From the NCBI GenBank assembly GCA_021234155.1, contig JAJEKV010000169.1:748978-812977 (forward strand): a DNA stretch of 64,000 nt, in the 5' to 3' direction. The translations under genes were made by a program, and so were the position numbers. This document shows positions 1-12,216 of this stretch, piece by piece; within the stretch, counting starts at the first letter, position 1; each line of letters starts with the position of its first letter. Source of the stretch: Isoetes taiwanensis (taxonomy: Eukaryota > Streptophyta > Lycopodiopsida > Isoetales > Isoetaceae). Under the pieces are notes generated by a model. That model did not search any database, had not been told where the DNA came from, and worked only from the letters and a program-made list of their open reading frames with translations.

Positions 1-262
1 TGCTTCATATTATTGTACATAATTGACCAGGTGGGTGTACTCGGCCCATTTGGATTACTTGTTCCAATCATAGTTTCTCAATGTGCTCTCCAAATTTGTG
101 TTGGTGCGGTCCCTTTGCCGATTTGACTGCAAATGATGAGCAAAACTCATCAACAAGTTGGTGCAGCTCGTGTTGAAGAAGTCTTGCTAAACGTCGCTAA
201 AGAACTTTGGATCTCTATTGGTGATGATCGACCTGTGCCTTCCATGCAGCCTAAAAGAACTC

Positions 263-448
263 TTATTTAGACCACACGGCTAGGTCCAAGGCGGTGTCTA
301 TGGTGTGGCATGGCAAGTATGTCCCTTTTGATAAACTATATACCACAACCATCAAGGCTTCAAAGCTTCTTGTTGTCCTTGGAAGGCCAACTATAAAACC
401 CATGCTGAGGACTTCCCACTTGGCGTCTGGCACCGCCCAAGGTTCCAA
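263..448 (-). pseudogene. Ty3/gypsy integrase segment (fossil)
   Basis: The translated segment matches the well-conserved stretch of plant Ty3/gypsy integrase that reads like 'SMGFIVGLPRT ... VVVYSLSK' followed by 'CHTIDTALDLA'. It is a fragment of a broken element and no function is expected. It fixes the element's orientation as minus strand. Confidence 0.75.
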
Positions 449-789
449 AACTCCTCAAATTCGAAGTTGTTCCGCCCTTGTCTGCTGATGCCACTGACAT
501 TCTTGGATATATCTGACTATCTGCTTCTTCATGTCCGGCCAGAAGTAGCTACTTCTAATCTTGAAGTAGACCTTTATAAATTTTGCATAGCCGGAAATAA
601 GGCTATTATGCGTGTCATGGAAGATTTTTCTTACTTCTTATACTTTGGGTACGCATAGTTGTTCTTTGATATTAAAGATTACCTTCCTTTTTAAAATATT
701 TGAAGGTTTCTCTTTCTTAATCCGCCCTTGCACTCTTGCAAAGACTAGCCCACTATGCTTGAACTCTATGTTGGAGGAGATGGCTTCTT

Positions 790-1074
790 CTATCTTCTTA
801 CCGAATTCGCCTGCCAAAGTGGAGATGGCATTGCAAATTGCTGCTTCAAAAGCTTGCCAATGAGTGGCGACGTCTTAACATCTCCACGGCTGCATGCTCT
901 TCCATTGATTTGCTGTAGATCACGATGTCGTCGAAGAGAATTGATGAAGAAATCATCCAAGGAATCTTCGAAGACGTCGTCCTCAAATGCATACGAGTTG
1001 GTGGAGCATTCCATAGACTCAAGGGCATCACTGTGAAGTGATAGTGCCCCTACTAAGTTCTGAAGGAGTCTCAT
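790..1074 (-). pseudogene. Ty3/gypsy reverse transcriptase segment (fossil)
   Basis: A short stretch reading like 'FDDIVIYSKSMEEHA' is the catalytic-core neighbourhood typical of Ty3/gypsy reverse transcriptase. It lies upstream, in the minus-strand sense, of the integrase segment. It is a fragment of a broken element. Confidence 0.7.
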
Positions 1075-4000
1075 AATGATCTTCCCCCTTCATCCTTATT
1101 TGGTGATTGCCCGAGCTTAAGTCGATTTTGTAGAAGAATCCTGCTTCTTGGGGCTGATCCATTATGTCATTGCTTGTTGAGCTGCCCATGATTGATATAC
1201 ATCTTTAGACTTCCATCTTGGCCGAAAGGATCCCCAAGTTGATCAACTCCTACAACTGCTTCTTGAGCTCTGCTAGCTCGGAAGTGCTGATCCTATAAAG
1301 AGCCTTGCTGATCGGCTCTACCTCCGGTGCAAGAGTGATTTCAGACTCTATGCCTCTATAGAGCAAAAGCTCTCAAATTTCACCTGGAGATATATCATGG
1401 GACTTCTTGATTAACTTAGAAATTGGCCGAGGCAACTGTTTCGAAGTAGCATCTTCCTTCTTACTCTTGTAGTCGGGGTCGACAACTTGTAGCTTATGTA
1501 CGACCTCATTCCTCGTGATGTACTTAAGTAATTGCTTTACCGACATGCGTTGCACGATTGGAATTACTTCCTTAACTTAAATTATAAGGTACTTGCTCTT
1601 TGGTGCTGGGATAAGTATCTCTTGTTTATGATAATCAATTATTGCCTTAGCCAGCTTTAATATTGCATGCTTATTATGAGGTCATAGTTGCCAGTGTACA
1701 TAAGTTGGTGCCGATGCTCTACTTTGCTTCGCTCTAGGTTGATGTCGAACTTGACTCTTGTTCCGTTGGTGCTGCTAATTACTTGGCCTTGGCTTAATTA
1801 TTGGCCTAGATTTAGACTTAAGAGTCTTGCTCTTAAAGATGTCCGTCATCTAGGAGGTGCGAACTTACAAGTTAAAGAACTACTTACATAAATCCTATGG
1901 CCACAAGTTAGTCGGCATGACATTACTTTTGGGCACACATAGAAAACTATATGATTAGATAATTATTCTTGTTTTAGATCTAATCTATACTCTAGGATCT
2001 ACCCTTTCTTAATTATTACCCTCTTGAAATAGCCCAACCTTTGAGTTGATGCCATCTAAGAAGTTGGCCGGACTTATTAGATTGCTTCCCTTCATTTGGT
2101 CGGATTATTCCTTATGCTGCGGAAGTACTCGTCATATACATGGTCGACGGTTATCCTTCTATTGAATCCTTCTTAGCGAGGTGATCAAGCTCACGAAGAG
2201 GTTCCAATATGTTGGATATCTGCCAGCAATGTATACAATTATTGTACTCCATACATTTTCTTCCCAATACTTGAAGCTTTGCTCCATTCTTGGGTCCATC
2301 TTTCTAAAGGAAAAGACAAAAAAAATCTACTCGAAATTTCGTCCCCATCCCATCATGGATGCTATCACCCATAATTCTAAGAAACTCAACTATCTGATAG
2401 GTCCTCTAGCTTGCTTAAAGTTGGTGTAGTCGTTAGTCACTGGAGTAGCAGGCGATGATCCATAATTTGTTGAAAAGAATCTGGTATCCTTGGAGTTGTT
2501 GCATGATCATTCAAGTGCGCTGCTTTCTTTTAATGCACATATTCTGACTCTGCTCGTTTTTAATGTTGATGCTGACTACCTTCATTAACATTATCCCTCT
2601 TAGTGGACTTGCTGATGTAGATAACATAACGCTCGGTGTCGCATCCCAAGAGCTTGAAGATAATGTTCTCCACATTCTAAAATCTTTCATGTCGCTCATC
2701 TGCCTTGGAGGTTACGAGATTCGAGGATGATTCTACTAACTCTTGAATTGATATTGTTGTGTTGAACTTGTTGATTTGATTCTTCATTTTGGCGGCGACA
2801 TGCTGCTGTTATAAGACTGATGACAATGTTGAGTGCTTTACCACTCCTAACTGTGCAACTTCTCTTGCTGAGAGAAGTTTATTTGCATCCATCTACAAGG
2901 ACTAATCTTGACTGATTAATTAATAATTCTGGTATTTGGTCCTTCATGATGCCTCTTCTTGATGGTGCTTGACCTCTAATCTCTACGGCAGAAGATTGTC
3001 GTAATCTTGAGATGGCGCTGTCGAGGTTGATGCAGCTGCTCTGAAGTATCGGGCTGATGAGGAAGAAGTTTGTTGCAGTTTGCCATATTCCTATTCCTGA
3101 GAGGCCCACCCTTGCTGGCTTGTAGTACCTCCTTAGTCAAGCATGTTTGCTTGAAGTCCAAATCTGATACTACTATGGCCTGGATACCTATGATAATTTC
3201 CCTTCCGAGGAGGTATATCCAGTCTCATCCTTTAGGGCTCTTGATATCATAAGTCGATGAAGTCTACTTGTTGGTGGCGTAGCTGTGACATTAGTCATCG
3301 ATGTGGGGTCGTTCCTCGAGGCAATATGGCACTTAGAGAATATCCTTGACTAGGAGCTAATGTGATCGATTTTATAAGTGCCATGTTGCCCATTGGTTGT
3401 TGCATAGCCCTCTTGGCAAGTCTTGTGTCTATTTTTGATGTCGCAATCGTCCTTCCTTTGGCCTCCTCTTTATTATTTGTGTTCGGGCTTCCCTGTACAG
3501 CCTCTTGGCCTTTTATTTGCTGAAGTTTCCTCCATAAGTTTGCCCTCTGCTTTCAATTCGTTGATGTTGTCGAGTGGCTCCACCGTCGAGGCTCGAGGAT
3601 CCGCAACGAAGGTTCTCCTGACCTATTTTACTGCCCTAGGCACAAGGCAACTAATACTATCATAACAACAATTACTTATGTCTATTTACTCTATAAACCC
3701 TATTTTTATGCCTTTATCCACTCTACCTCAATTGACCCACTTGGCATTTGGCACTTTACTGGACACTGAGAAAGGTACTTATATACTGTTATGGGGTGGT
3801 AGAAGGAGACTCATTCACTGGGTGTACTTGGTGTGCTAGATTGAATTACTTAAATAGAATTACTTCCTAGACAATTATCTATGATACAAGGGCATGGCTG
3901 AAAACACTTGATGATAGTGCACCTATGACGTGTGTTGGTGTATCATACCAACGTGTGACAGCAATTCCTAAGGCCTTGGCAACTAGCTGGGTTTCTAAGA

Positions 4001-4583
4001 AAAGGTTTAATTATACTACCTATATGTAGACAAGAAGACAATTAGCAAGATAAGAGCGACAACTAAGCTGTGATGAGTGCAGATGCCGTCTCTATCTAGC
4101 TTAAGGATCTTGGTTCTAACTCTAAGGCTTGGTCATACTGACAAATGATGACGGTGTAATAGGGAGTTCTAGTCGAAATGGCATGGAGATCAAAGAGATG
4201 ATCAAAGACATGGAAGGCTTGCTCGGCAGGGAAATCACGGATGTGATTGGCCTCACTGTACCATCTAACAAAGCTTGATGGTGCCATTGAGCAGAGATAG
4301 CTATGAAAAATGGCTGCTGGGATTAAGCAAAGGCTAGAAAATCGCCAAAGGAGCTGAGAGCAGTTCTGATGGGGAGAAAATGACAAATGAGGGCCCTTTT
4401 TATAGGCTAGGGTTACCTCGGTTCCGTGCACAAAGGTTCTTGATGGGGCAGACTTCGAATCTATGGCCATGGTTGTCCAAATGAGCTACCATGAAGTGCA
4501 ATTCTAAACAAAGCAAAGCAAGAAACACTGCATGACAGTTTGTTGGGTCAAAATTGGTCAATTTGGGCAAAATTGGGCGAAAT

Positions 4584-4648
4584 CGGGTGGCATCGCGCAG
4601 AATGGCTCTGCGTCGGGGGCGCAGAGGGGTTTTGCGCGATGCGACCCG
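4584..4648. repeat. GC-rich nested hairpin, copy 1
   Basis: The outer arms CGGGTGGCATCGCGCA (4584-4599) and TGCGCGATGCGACCCG (4633-4648) pair at 15 of 16 positions. The inner arms CTCTGCG (4606-4612) and CGCAGAG (4620-4626) pair perfectly around a 7-nt loop. The flanking DNA is AT-rich, so the block stands out in composition. Confidence 0.85.
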
Positions 4649-4785
4649 GTTTCGGGTCATTTCTATTTCTATGAAGGGTTTTTGGGAATTTAAAGATCCT
4701 AACATGACTTTCCAGCATGATTCTAACCTAACTAGCAACTTTTGTTACTCAAATTGGACACCTATTAATGTCAGAATGCCGAAAT

Positions 4786-4850
4786 CGGGTGGCGTCGCGC
4801 AAAATGGCTCTGCGTCGGGGGCGCAGAGGGGTTTCGCGCGATGCGACCCG
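4786..4850. repeat. GC-rich nested hairpin, copy 2
   Basis: Same design as the copy about 200 bp upstream: outer arms at 4786-4800 and 4836-4850 with two mismatches, and an identical inner CTCTGCG/CGCAGAG stem. It is followed by TTGACTTTGACTTTGAC and a T tract of over 20. A degenerate third copy, ending in GATGCAACCCGA and again followed by TTGACTTTGAC, occupies about 4900-4970. Confidence 0.85.
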
Positions 4851-4869
4851 AGTTGACTTTGACTTTGAC

Positions 4870-4893
4870 TTTTTTTTTTTTTTTTTTTTTTTT
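4870..4893. repeat. poly-T tract
   Basis: An uninterrupted T run of more than 20 bases sits directly after the second GC-rich hairpin. It may be a retroposition tail read on the other strand, or simple expansion. Confidence 0.8.
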
Positions 4894-6572
4894 CAAACCG
4901 GGGTCGCGTCGGCAAATGAGGCTGGTTAAGCGTCAAGCGACGCGAGGCCTTTCACGATGCAACCCGAAGTTGACTTTGACTCCATATATATACATACAAC
5001 CATTACTTCTAGGAACATATATATATATAATATATACAAGTTCAAAATCTTATTCAAAGGTTCCTAAATTTCATCTTTTCTAATCCTCCGCGCTAGGTTC
5101 ATGCTCTTGAGCATAATGGTCATCCTCTTGGCATGAATGGTGCAGATCTTGACCTCCTCGGCTTTGGCGCTTCGGCGAGATCCCGCCATCGTTGATGTGG
5201 TTCAAAGAGTCGTGGCCCATCTTGAACTCCTCAATAGACCTTTGATGTAGGCACTTTCGAAGAGAGTTTACGGATCATCGACCGGGTACACCGTTGGCAA
5301 TGTCGAATATTACGGCGAGCTCTCTTTGTCTTTGGGGGATTTGGCCCATGGCGGACCTTCTTCGGGAATCAGTGAGGTGGTGGAGGCTAGCTTTTCGACC
5401 CTGGTCGGCTACCTTGTTAGATCCATTGGCGGAGATAATTCTTGCATGCTGCCTTCTTCTTCTCGTACTCCATATCTTGCTTGAGCTTTAAGTAGCTTCT
5501 CGCTGATGTTGCCCTCCTTGGACTGCATTGGATATGGTTGCCGAGCGTAGGCTGCGTCTGTTCTTCGGCCTCCTCCTCCTCTTCTTCTTTAGCCTCTTGC
5601 TCCTCCTCTTGTTGTTGTGGTCCTTCTTCCTCGGGCTCATCCTCCTCCAGTTCGTCTAGTTGTGGTTCTCTCCTTGCTTTGCGTCTCTTCCTCCCTTTTC
5701 TTCCGCATTGATTGCTCGCTCCCCTTGCTACTGTTCCTGTGGCTGGGGTTGCTCCTGTTGCCGAGGTTGCTCTCTCCTGGAGTGGAACGATTCGTCCGAA
5801 GAGCTTGAGTGGCCAAGTTCGTCGTCTGGCCTGGGTCGCAGGGCCTCACGAATTTGCTTGTCGCCGCCCACCGTGAGTGCTTCAACGTTCCGTGCAAGCT
5901 GGAGTCTCCAACCTTCCTAGCTACTTGTTTGGTCCTCCTAACAACTTAGCTTCCCTGATGGTGGCCTCTTCGAGCGATCTTGCTTCTATCTTCGCGGCTC
6001 CTTTGGGTCGATCTCGTCGGCTGTTCGTTCGGTGGACACTTTTATGGCAGCTTCGGAGGTTAGCTTCTAATTCGCCCTACAAGGGTAAAGGAAAGGTTCA
6101 AGCTACTATTTGGGAACTTCTAAGGAGTAGAGGTGCTTTTATAGGTTTATTAGCTACTTTTTCTTAAGAGTAAATTTATTATAACTATGGGTTAATAATT
6201 AAGGTACTTCCCCTAATCACTTAACTATTTTTTCAAAATTTCCTAATTCCTTTTTGGGCCAAGTAGTGGTCATTTCACGCCATTTTCTTTCAAGCTTTCT
6301 TTTGAGTGATTTCTCGCTCAATTTTTCGCTTGAAAGGTGCGGTTCATGAACAACTTGAGCTCAATTTTACTAGAAGGTTTCTTTTGACTATATTATTTCT
6401 ACCACTTAGACTATACTTGATCTAATTATGACCACCTTTAATGGGAAAAAAAAAATCTCCCATATTTTTCGCGGTTCAAGATCGGAATTCTCATTCCATT
6501 CCATAGCTAGGCCAGTTAGTCTACCTATTCGGGATATGGTCGATTGCTAGCTCTTGGTCAACCAAGAACATT

Positions 6573-6584
6573 GCTCTGATACCA
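6573..6584 (-). promoter_or_regulatory. LTR-retrotransposon primer-binding site (initiator Met tRNA)
   Basis: On the minus strand the sequence TGGTATCAGAGC lies one base inside the LTR end. This is the standard plant primer site complementary to the 3' end of initiator-Met tRNA. It identifies the adjacent LTR as the 5' LTR and the element as minus-strand. Confidence 0.85.
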
Positions 6585-6585
6585 T

Positions 6586-8234
6586 TGTGACGCTCCCTGC
6601 TAGACATACGGCGCCCGGCCGTACACTCGGCAGGAAATCCCCCGTCCGGCTCAACAACCGCACAGGCCCTCCGTCTATCCCGCACTATGGAACTCCCGTA
6701 GTGCGGAAAGGGGACACGGCGGTGTCTTCGCGCGCCCTTCCCCTATGGGCTCCTATCACAAATGAAAGCATAAACAACGTCAGAACTAGCAATAACAATA
6801 CAACATACTACCTCGAAGGGTAGTCCATCACATATCCACATGAGCAAAGAAGATAATCATAAACCATAAAACATGAGAGCTCCTACCCATGGCTCTGACT
6901 CATAAGGAGGTAGACTGACTGGATAGGTCTCAAGATAGAGCAGACCGAGTCATAACAATGGCGAGGGCTGGCATAGAACAATGGCTAGGGTTGACCACTC
7001 CATCCGCCCCTCCTGTGCATACTTTGCAGATGGGCTAAATCAGGCTCTGGCATGACTCTAGCCTTCCGGAGACGCAATCCCATGGCATCACCCATCAAGA
7101 CTACTCCAGGTTGCATCTCCCTGGTCCGATGAGGCAGGAAGGGTTGCATCTCCCCTTCCCAGGGTCTAGAGGTTCCGTGGGCGGCTAGAGAATCGTGACG
7201 ACACACGATTACATTACCGACTTAACCCCCCAAAACGAGAGCCAAGCCAACACTTGCAGCTCTCGAGAGGCAGGGCGACACCATTGCCCCAGGAGGTGTC
7301 GGACCCATGCTCGGCCCACACGAAGTGACCGACCATAAGCCTAGCCCACTATGGGATCCCCCGAAGCCCCCACTCGGCAGGGATCCTCCCTCCACATTCC
7401 CTCTAGCCCCGTTATGTGGTGCTGAGTCATATCATAGCCTCGATAGCCTGGTGGGCTCCTATGCACAGGCCGCATCTAATAGGAACTAAGGGATCTACTC
7501 TAGGAGCATACTACATATGGCCCTAGGTCTCTACCCCCCTTCCCAATACAAGAGGAGCAAACATGATCAACCAACATCACATAATCATCATATCCTAAGA
7601 ATGATCATAAGAAGAACATCTTAACCTAATCATACAATCTAACTAATAGTTAGGGTTCCTTGATTAGGGTTCAAGATGTTGAATATGGGTTCTAGGATGG
7701 CTCTTCTCTAGATACAAAATACTAGCACATCTGGAATGCTAATCCCAGATGAGCTATCACAACTACTATCCTACATACCTGCTCCTGATGCTCTCCCTCC
7801 AGATCCGGGCGCCTCCATGGTCTTCGGCTCACAAGCTGCTGTTCCTACTCCAAGAACGGGTCTACCCTGCTGGGGCTGCTGCACTAGCCTATGCCACAAC
7901 GAACGAGGTTCGAAACGGGGTTTCGAACAAGTAGGTGAGTCTCGGGGTGCTAGGGCTGGAAAGAGGTCTAGGGTTAGGGTTTATGCCTATATAAGTTAGG
8001 TCCACCTAGGATGCCACGTGGCACCAATCGGGTGAGTCCTGTGTGGCGGTGCCCCAATAGGTTAAGGCCACGTGGATAATGGTCTAAGCCTATGGTTGGC
8101 TAAGTTATGAGAATAACTTAGCCATGCCCCCTAGTGCCACAATCTATGGTATACAAGGCTATAAGGATAGACTTGTATGGTGACGGATCCAGGAATATAC
8201 GTATTTATGGCGTATATTCCCCTGGACCGTCACA
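6586..8234 (-). repeat. 5' long terminal repeat (about 1.65 kb)
   Basis: The block starts TGTGACG and ends CGTCACA on the plus strand, the expected TG...CA inverted termini, and lies against the primer-binding site. A minus-strand TATA-like CTTATATAGGC near 7985-7998 is a candidate promoter. Two G-box CACGTG cores lie near 8012-8020 and 8068-8078. The partner LTR is not in the window, so age cannot be measured here. Confidence 0.8.
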
Positions 8235-8240
8235 ATAGCA

Positions 8241-8755
8241 ATAAAACAAAGCAATAAAGTAGGGAAGCTAACCAACATGAAGAATAATAGTGGTAAACTG
8301 CAGCATCAAACCATAAGAATAGATTGTAAATACTTACCATAGATATAACGCACTTGAAAATCTTAAATACAAACCATACCATACCATTTAACTGTGTGTG
8401 ATTTTTCAAGAATTTAACCCACTAACAAACATTAGTATATCCTAGTCGCTTTATACAAACAAAAAACATAAAAAATTAGTAATGATTCATCTTTGGGGGC
8501 CATGCGCATGCCTCATTTTTTTACTTTACGTGGCCCATATCCATTTCTCATTGCCTCTACCTCATTGCTTCTACAGTACAACTCCTTAGGGCAACTCCCT
8601 GTGCAACAACACCTTGTTTTACTAAGTAGCTCCGAGATAAAAAAAACAATTTAATTTATATGTTTATATAATGGTGATGTGACATCTTATTTTATAAATG
8701 GGTTAGAAAATCACCCTATTTCCTCTTTGTCTGGGACCAGTCTATCCTAACATAT
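8241..8755 (-). pseudogene. Decayed copy of the 3' end and 3' flank of the alpha/beta hydrolase gene
   Basis: This stretch aligns by eye with 35075-35655, which is the 3' flank plus part of the last exon of the hydrolase gene. Shared landmarks include ATAAAACAAAGCAATAAA, TCTTTGGGGGCCATGCGCAT, ACAACACCTTGTTTTA and GTGATGTGACATCTTATTTT. The piece GACAAAGAGGAAAT (minus strand) matches the coding triplets for Asn-Lys-Glu-Glu in the intact gene. Most of the last exon is missing. The retrotransposon LTR abuts the copy within a few bases, so the retroelement seems to have inserted into this duplicated flank. Confidence 0.7.
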
Positions 8756-8967
8756 ATAATGCAGTCTTATTATTTGTTTGAGATGTAATATTTTTTTGAA
8801 GAGCTCTCGTAATGACACCTGGAGAGCTGAAGTAAAAAAGATGTGACGTCAATTTCTGCACTTGGTATTGAAGATTCCTCCGATGAATCTTCCCAGCAGG
8901 GCAATCTCTTTATACTATGCTTCGCCTGCTTAGGGGGCATCTCGACTAGCCCAATTTCAGGGCTTCT

Positions 8968-9266
8968 TTATGCCTCGTGAGCATTGGGCACAGATTTGAC
9001 CAATTCATGACGGATGTGATCACCAAAAGAACGAGTTTTAGCTTCGAACCAAGTTGCAAATCTTCTCCTTCTTCTGTTTCGTGGCTGCATAGCTCTTATA
9101 GATCGGATCTGCAGAGAAGATTGGGTGGATGTATTTTTGGAAGTGACTGAACCCAAGTTCTTTAGGAACTCATTATGTAGCCTCGGCGGGAACTCATCAA
9201 TTGCCGAAATAAAGTTCACAGCTGTAGCATCCTTGATTGCTAGCTCTTCTTGAATTTTCGATGCCC
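8968..9266 (-). CDS. Unrecognised coding exon (partial)
   Basis: An open minus-strand stretch of about 95 codons ends in a normal stop. It reads like real protein, with a helical charged start, 'AIDEFPPRLHNEFLKNLG' and a basic 'PRNRRRRRFATWF' patch that could be a nuclear localisation signal. It has no clear upstream exon and I do not recognise the family. The frame stays open before the first Met, so this is probably a terminal exon or gene fragment. It could equally be part of an unidentified transposon. Confidence 0.35.
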
Positions 9267-9269
9267 TAA

Positions 9270-10200
9270 GAAAACGTCATTGCATCTCATCGCAAGCTGT
9301 CCACACACAGAAATCCTCTTTCACAGCAAGTCCCCTTCACAATGGATGTTTCGCAATCACCCTGAACCAACATCTGTTGTTAGCTGGAGGAGCTGGAGTT
9401 AACATCTGGTCGGCCGATTGTTGGTCGCAACTTGGTCCAGCTTGTCGATGTTTAGCTTGTCGATCTTTTTACACAGATGTCCGCCCAAAAGTCTAAGATG
9501 TGCTATGCTATTAATCCTGGTGTAGCTAGATGTTGGTTAGTCGCTGCCCTCTTCAGGTTTGCCTTTTAGGATCCTTTTCTCGCGCTTAGAGCCCCTTGTA
9601 GTAATATTATAGGCTTTTTCTATTTTAGGCTAACTTTTCTCTAAAGGTCATGGCGAATATTATTTTAACATTTTGGATAATTCTGCAACTGCATATATTA
9701 TTCTTGGTACCTTCCGATTTTGTAAGAATTCTGTTGGGCATCACAAGTCCGGGAGAATACTAAGCACTTTCAGCACATGTCCATATAGTGCTTTCTATAC
9801 ATCAGTATAGAATTTACACCACTAACTTATTTGAATGCAAAGACTACAGGATACCTTATTATGAAAACTAATATCAATTCTATCAACTATCACTACATAT
9901 ATAATTCATTCTCACCAATATTCGATTCCTCCGATTCCTTAGATTCTTGAGTGGGGGAAAAAATAGTGGAAAAAAAAAGCTGAAAAATTCTTTCCTGTTG
10001 GCACTGGAGCATTACCTTACCTATCCAGTGCCATAGCAGCGAGTTGCGATCATAGCCATGGCATCCATAAGATTAGAGCCTTAAATCATTGTATTAGACT
10101 TTGGACATGAAGGCAACAACGGTAGTCCGGCGACCTCAGCATTTAGAGCCCATCTTCATCAATAGGGTGTAAAATCGCTAGTGGGGTACTTTAAGCACTT
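9270..10200. other. Non-coding stretch, nothing recognised
   Basis: AT-rich DNA without a coherent reading frame. At its right edge (10190-10207) lies the imperfect palindrome TAAGCACTTTAAGTGCTGA. It resembles the AGTGCTTA motifs that cluster at 27-28 kb. Confidence 0.5.
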
Positions 10201-10293
10201 TAAGTGCTGAAACTCGCGGACGTCGAAGCTCGTCACACCCTTCTCCCTCCTTTTCCCCTAGGCGCGAAAACTCAGATCAGTGTTTCACTGTTG

Positions 10294-11305
10294 ATGATGG
10301 AGGCATGGAGCGCGGATGATTTTCACTGCAATTCGGGGGTGAAGCCCCACGAGGAAGAAACTTGGTTGGAAAATAATGTCACGGATCGAGATTGGGATTC
10401 TGTTTGGACAAAGAAGTTGAACAAGGGAAAGATAAAATGGCACTATGCAAAGGAGCATCTTCAAGAGAAGTTAGAAACACTCTGCCGAAAAATCTACAAG
10501 AATTGTCACAACAAAGAAGTAAGAAAGCAACTGGCCCTTGCTTTTGCGTTTGAAAATTGCACTAGATCAATAGTTGCACCTGAGGAACACAAAGTAAACT
10601 GGGCTGCATTTGCTGTGCAATGCCAAAGATACCACAACAATAGACAAGTAAAAACAGAGGCAGATGTTGTAGCACATGTTAGGAAAATTGAAATGAAGGC
10701 AAAGCCAAAGGTGGCAAAATGGATCAAATGAGATCGCTGCATGTGATGAACACATAAAAACCTTAGAGAATGCGATGCGAGATTGGAAAATCAGTTTTAC
10801 TTATCACAAAGAATCGAAGCAAAGAGGGAAGTGAGCTGAAAGGCAATGAGAAGCCTCTGAATTACAGAAAATGATGTTGGAAGAGGCTGAGAACAGTTTA
10901 AGACAGGCCACAAATGATTTGGCTACAAAACAGGAGGAGTTCAAGCTTAATCCAAACTGTGAGTTGGAGGTAGAAATTAAAGATTTGGAGCAGACTGTCC
11001 AGATGGAAACTTGGCACAGGAACAAGGTACAAAAAGCAATGAACCCTACATCTGTTAATGAGCAGGTCAAATGTAAAATCAAACTTGAGGAGGAGTTAAA
11101 AGTTCTCGAAGAAGAACAGAGACTTCTGCATTTCTACATAAACAATTTGTGGAAGCTGAAAATGGATACTCCTGCAACATTTAGCATCTCTACTATTATA
11201 CGAGATAAGTTGTTAGTGCAAGATCCATTTTATACATGTTCAAAGATGTGGTCCGAATTCACTAAAGCTTACGAGGTTAAGTTTAGCAATCAATTGCCAA
11301 CATGA
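10294..11305 (+). pseudogene. Broken coiled-coil protein gene, N-terminal part
   Basis: Two open segments in different frames (10294-10731 and 10871-11305) look like one protein. The first ATG with good continuity is at 10294. The first segment is charged, with Trp-rich 'WTKKLNKGKIKWHYAKEHL' and several Cys/His residues. The second is a long heptad-rich coiled coil ('LEEAENSLRQATNDLATKQ', 'KIKLEEELKVLEEEQ'). At least one frame change lies near 10730-10870. About 900 bp downstream on the same strand is an FCP1-like domain, possibly its C-terminal exon. I do not recognise the N-terminal family. It may be a host gene or a transposon-captured one. Confidence 0.45.
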
Positions 11306-11309
11306 GTAT

Positions 11310-12210
11310 CGTATAGCTTGTTGTTCATTGTTGAGAGGAGGACAATGTATTCATGGTTGCCCCTGAAAGGTGCCGGAGGGTGTATTTGATTTAGCTAGGT
11401 TTTGGCCATGTTGCGTGTGCTTCAAATAGTACACCAAAAAAGGATGTGTTAATCCGTCCCCGCAATTGAGGTCTCACCCTTCGTGGTTCAAAGAAGGACA
11501 ATGGTGCCATTTGAAGATGCACTACACCGCAAAGTCCTATAGGAGTACAGTCAATTGTGATCGATTTGAATGCAACAAATGAGAACCACCACCACCAGTC
11601 AAGAAGTTGTCCAAGAAGCTATAGAAGAAGTCAGTAAACCAAGACACCGGTTGTAAACACGGCACCAGTTGTGGAAAAAACAAAAGACCCGAGTGTACAC
11701 ACTGAAGCACTTAAGGAAGTTGAGGGAGTAATTCCATTGGATGAGGGCAACTTGAGTGATTTTTGCCAAAAAGAAAAGGGCGTAAGAACAAAGAGGGGTA
11801 AGTCGGAGGATAGCAAAGAAGTTGTTCAAAGCTACAAGAAAGAGAACAAGAAGTAGGTATGCTAAAGATGCACGAAAGCGGTCTCAATCATGACACCACA
11901 CCTATCACAAATTGTTCTCAAGAAAAATGCGAATCAGGGCCCTCAAGTTTCAGGTGAGCCTGATCTTCAACAAGTGATTGATGCCCTTAATAACCCTGGA
12001 AAGTCAGTGTGGACATTGCTGGCCAAGGCCACAACTTAGTGTTGCTTAAAACATTGAATATTATTGATTTTCTTTTGTTGCATTCACTGTAGGATTACCA
12101 GTTGATTCTGTTAGGTCGAGAAATCCTGGCTTGTTGATACAAAAGGTTTCCACATTCAACCCATTTTTCATTTTTATCTTCATCTATTTACTCATGTAGT
12201 AATTCCTGTT
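11310..12210. other. Gene remnant or intron between coiled-coil and FCP1 parts
   Basis: Contains a Lys-rich open stretch near 11670-11856 and a Thr/Glu-rich piece near 11580-11640, neither starting or ending cleanly. A T-rich tract before 12216 ends in GTGTAG and looks like a splice acceptor. Probably intron plus decayed exons of the same gene. Confidence 0.35.
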
Positions 12211-12216
12211 GTGTAG

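Larger units (their letters stand above)
1..8234 (-). mobile_element. Ty3/gypsy LTR retrotransposon fossil, left end outside window
   Basis: Read on the minus strand, a 1.65-kb LTR is followed immediately by a primer-binding site. A long internal region then contains recognisable reverse-transcriptase and integrase segments near the left edge. RT lying before integrase is the Ty3/gypsy order. The 3' LTR must lie left of base 1. The element is broken, with many interruptions (well over ten), so it is old. The part between about 3.7 and 5.1 kb has its own GC-rich hairpins and a T tract and could be a separate nested insertion. I see no clear gag domain, so assignment of 3.7-6.57 kb to this element rests on position only. 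Confidence 0.7.

Noticed and set aside
4096-4738. Overlapping 112- and 124-codon minus-strand frames as host genes
   Set aside because: Low-complexity composition over the GC-rich hairpin and a promoter-like stretch, no domain, and located inside retroelement territory.
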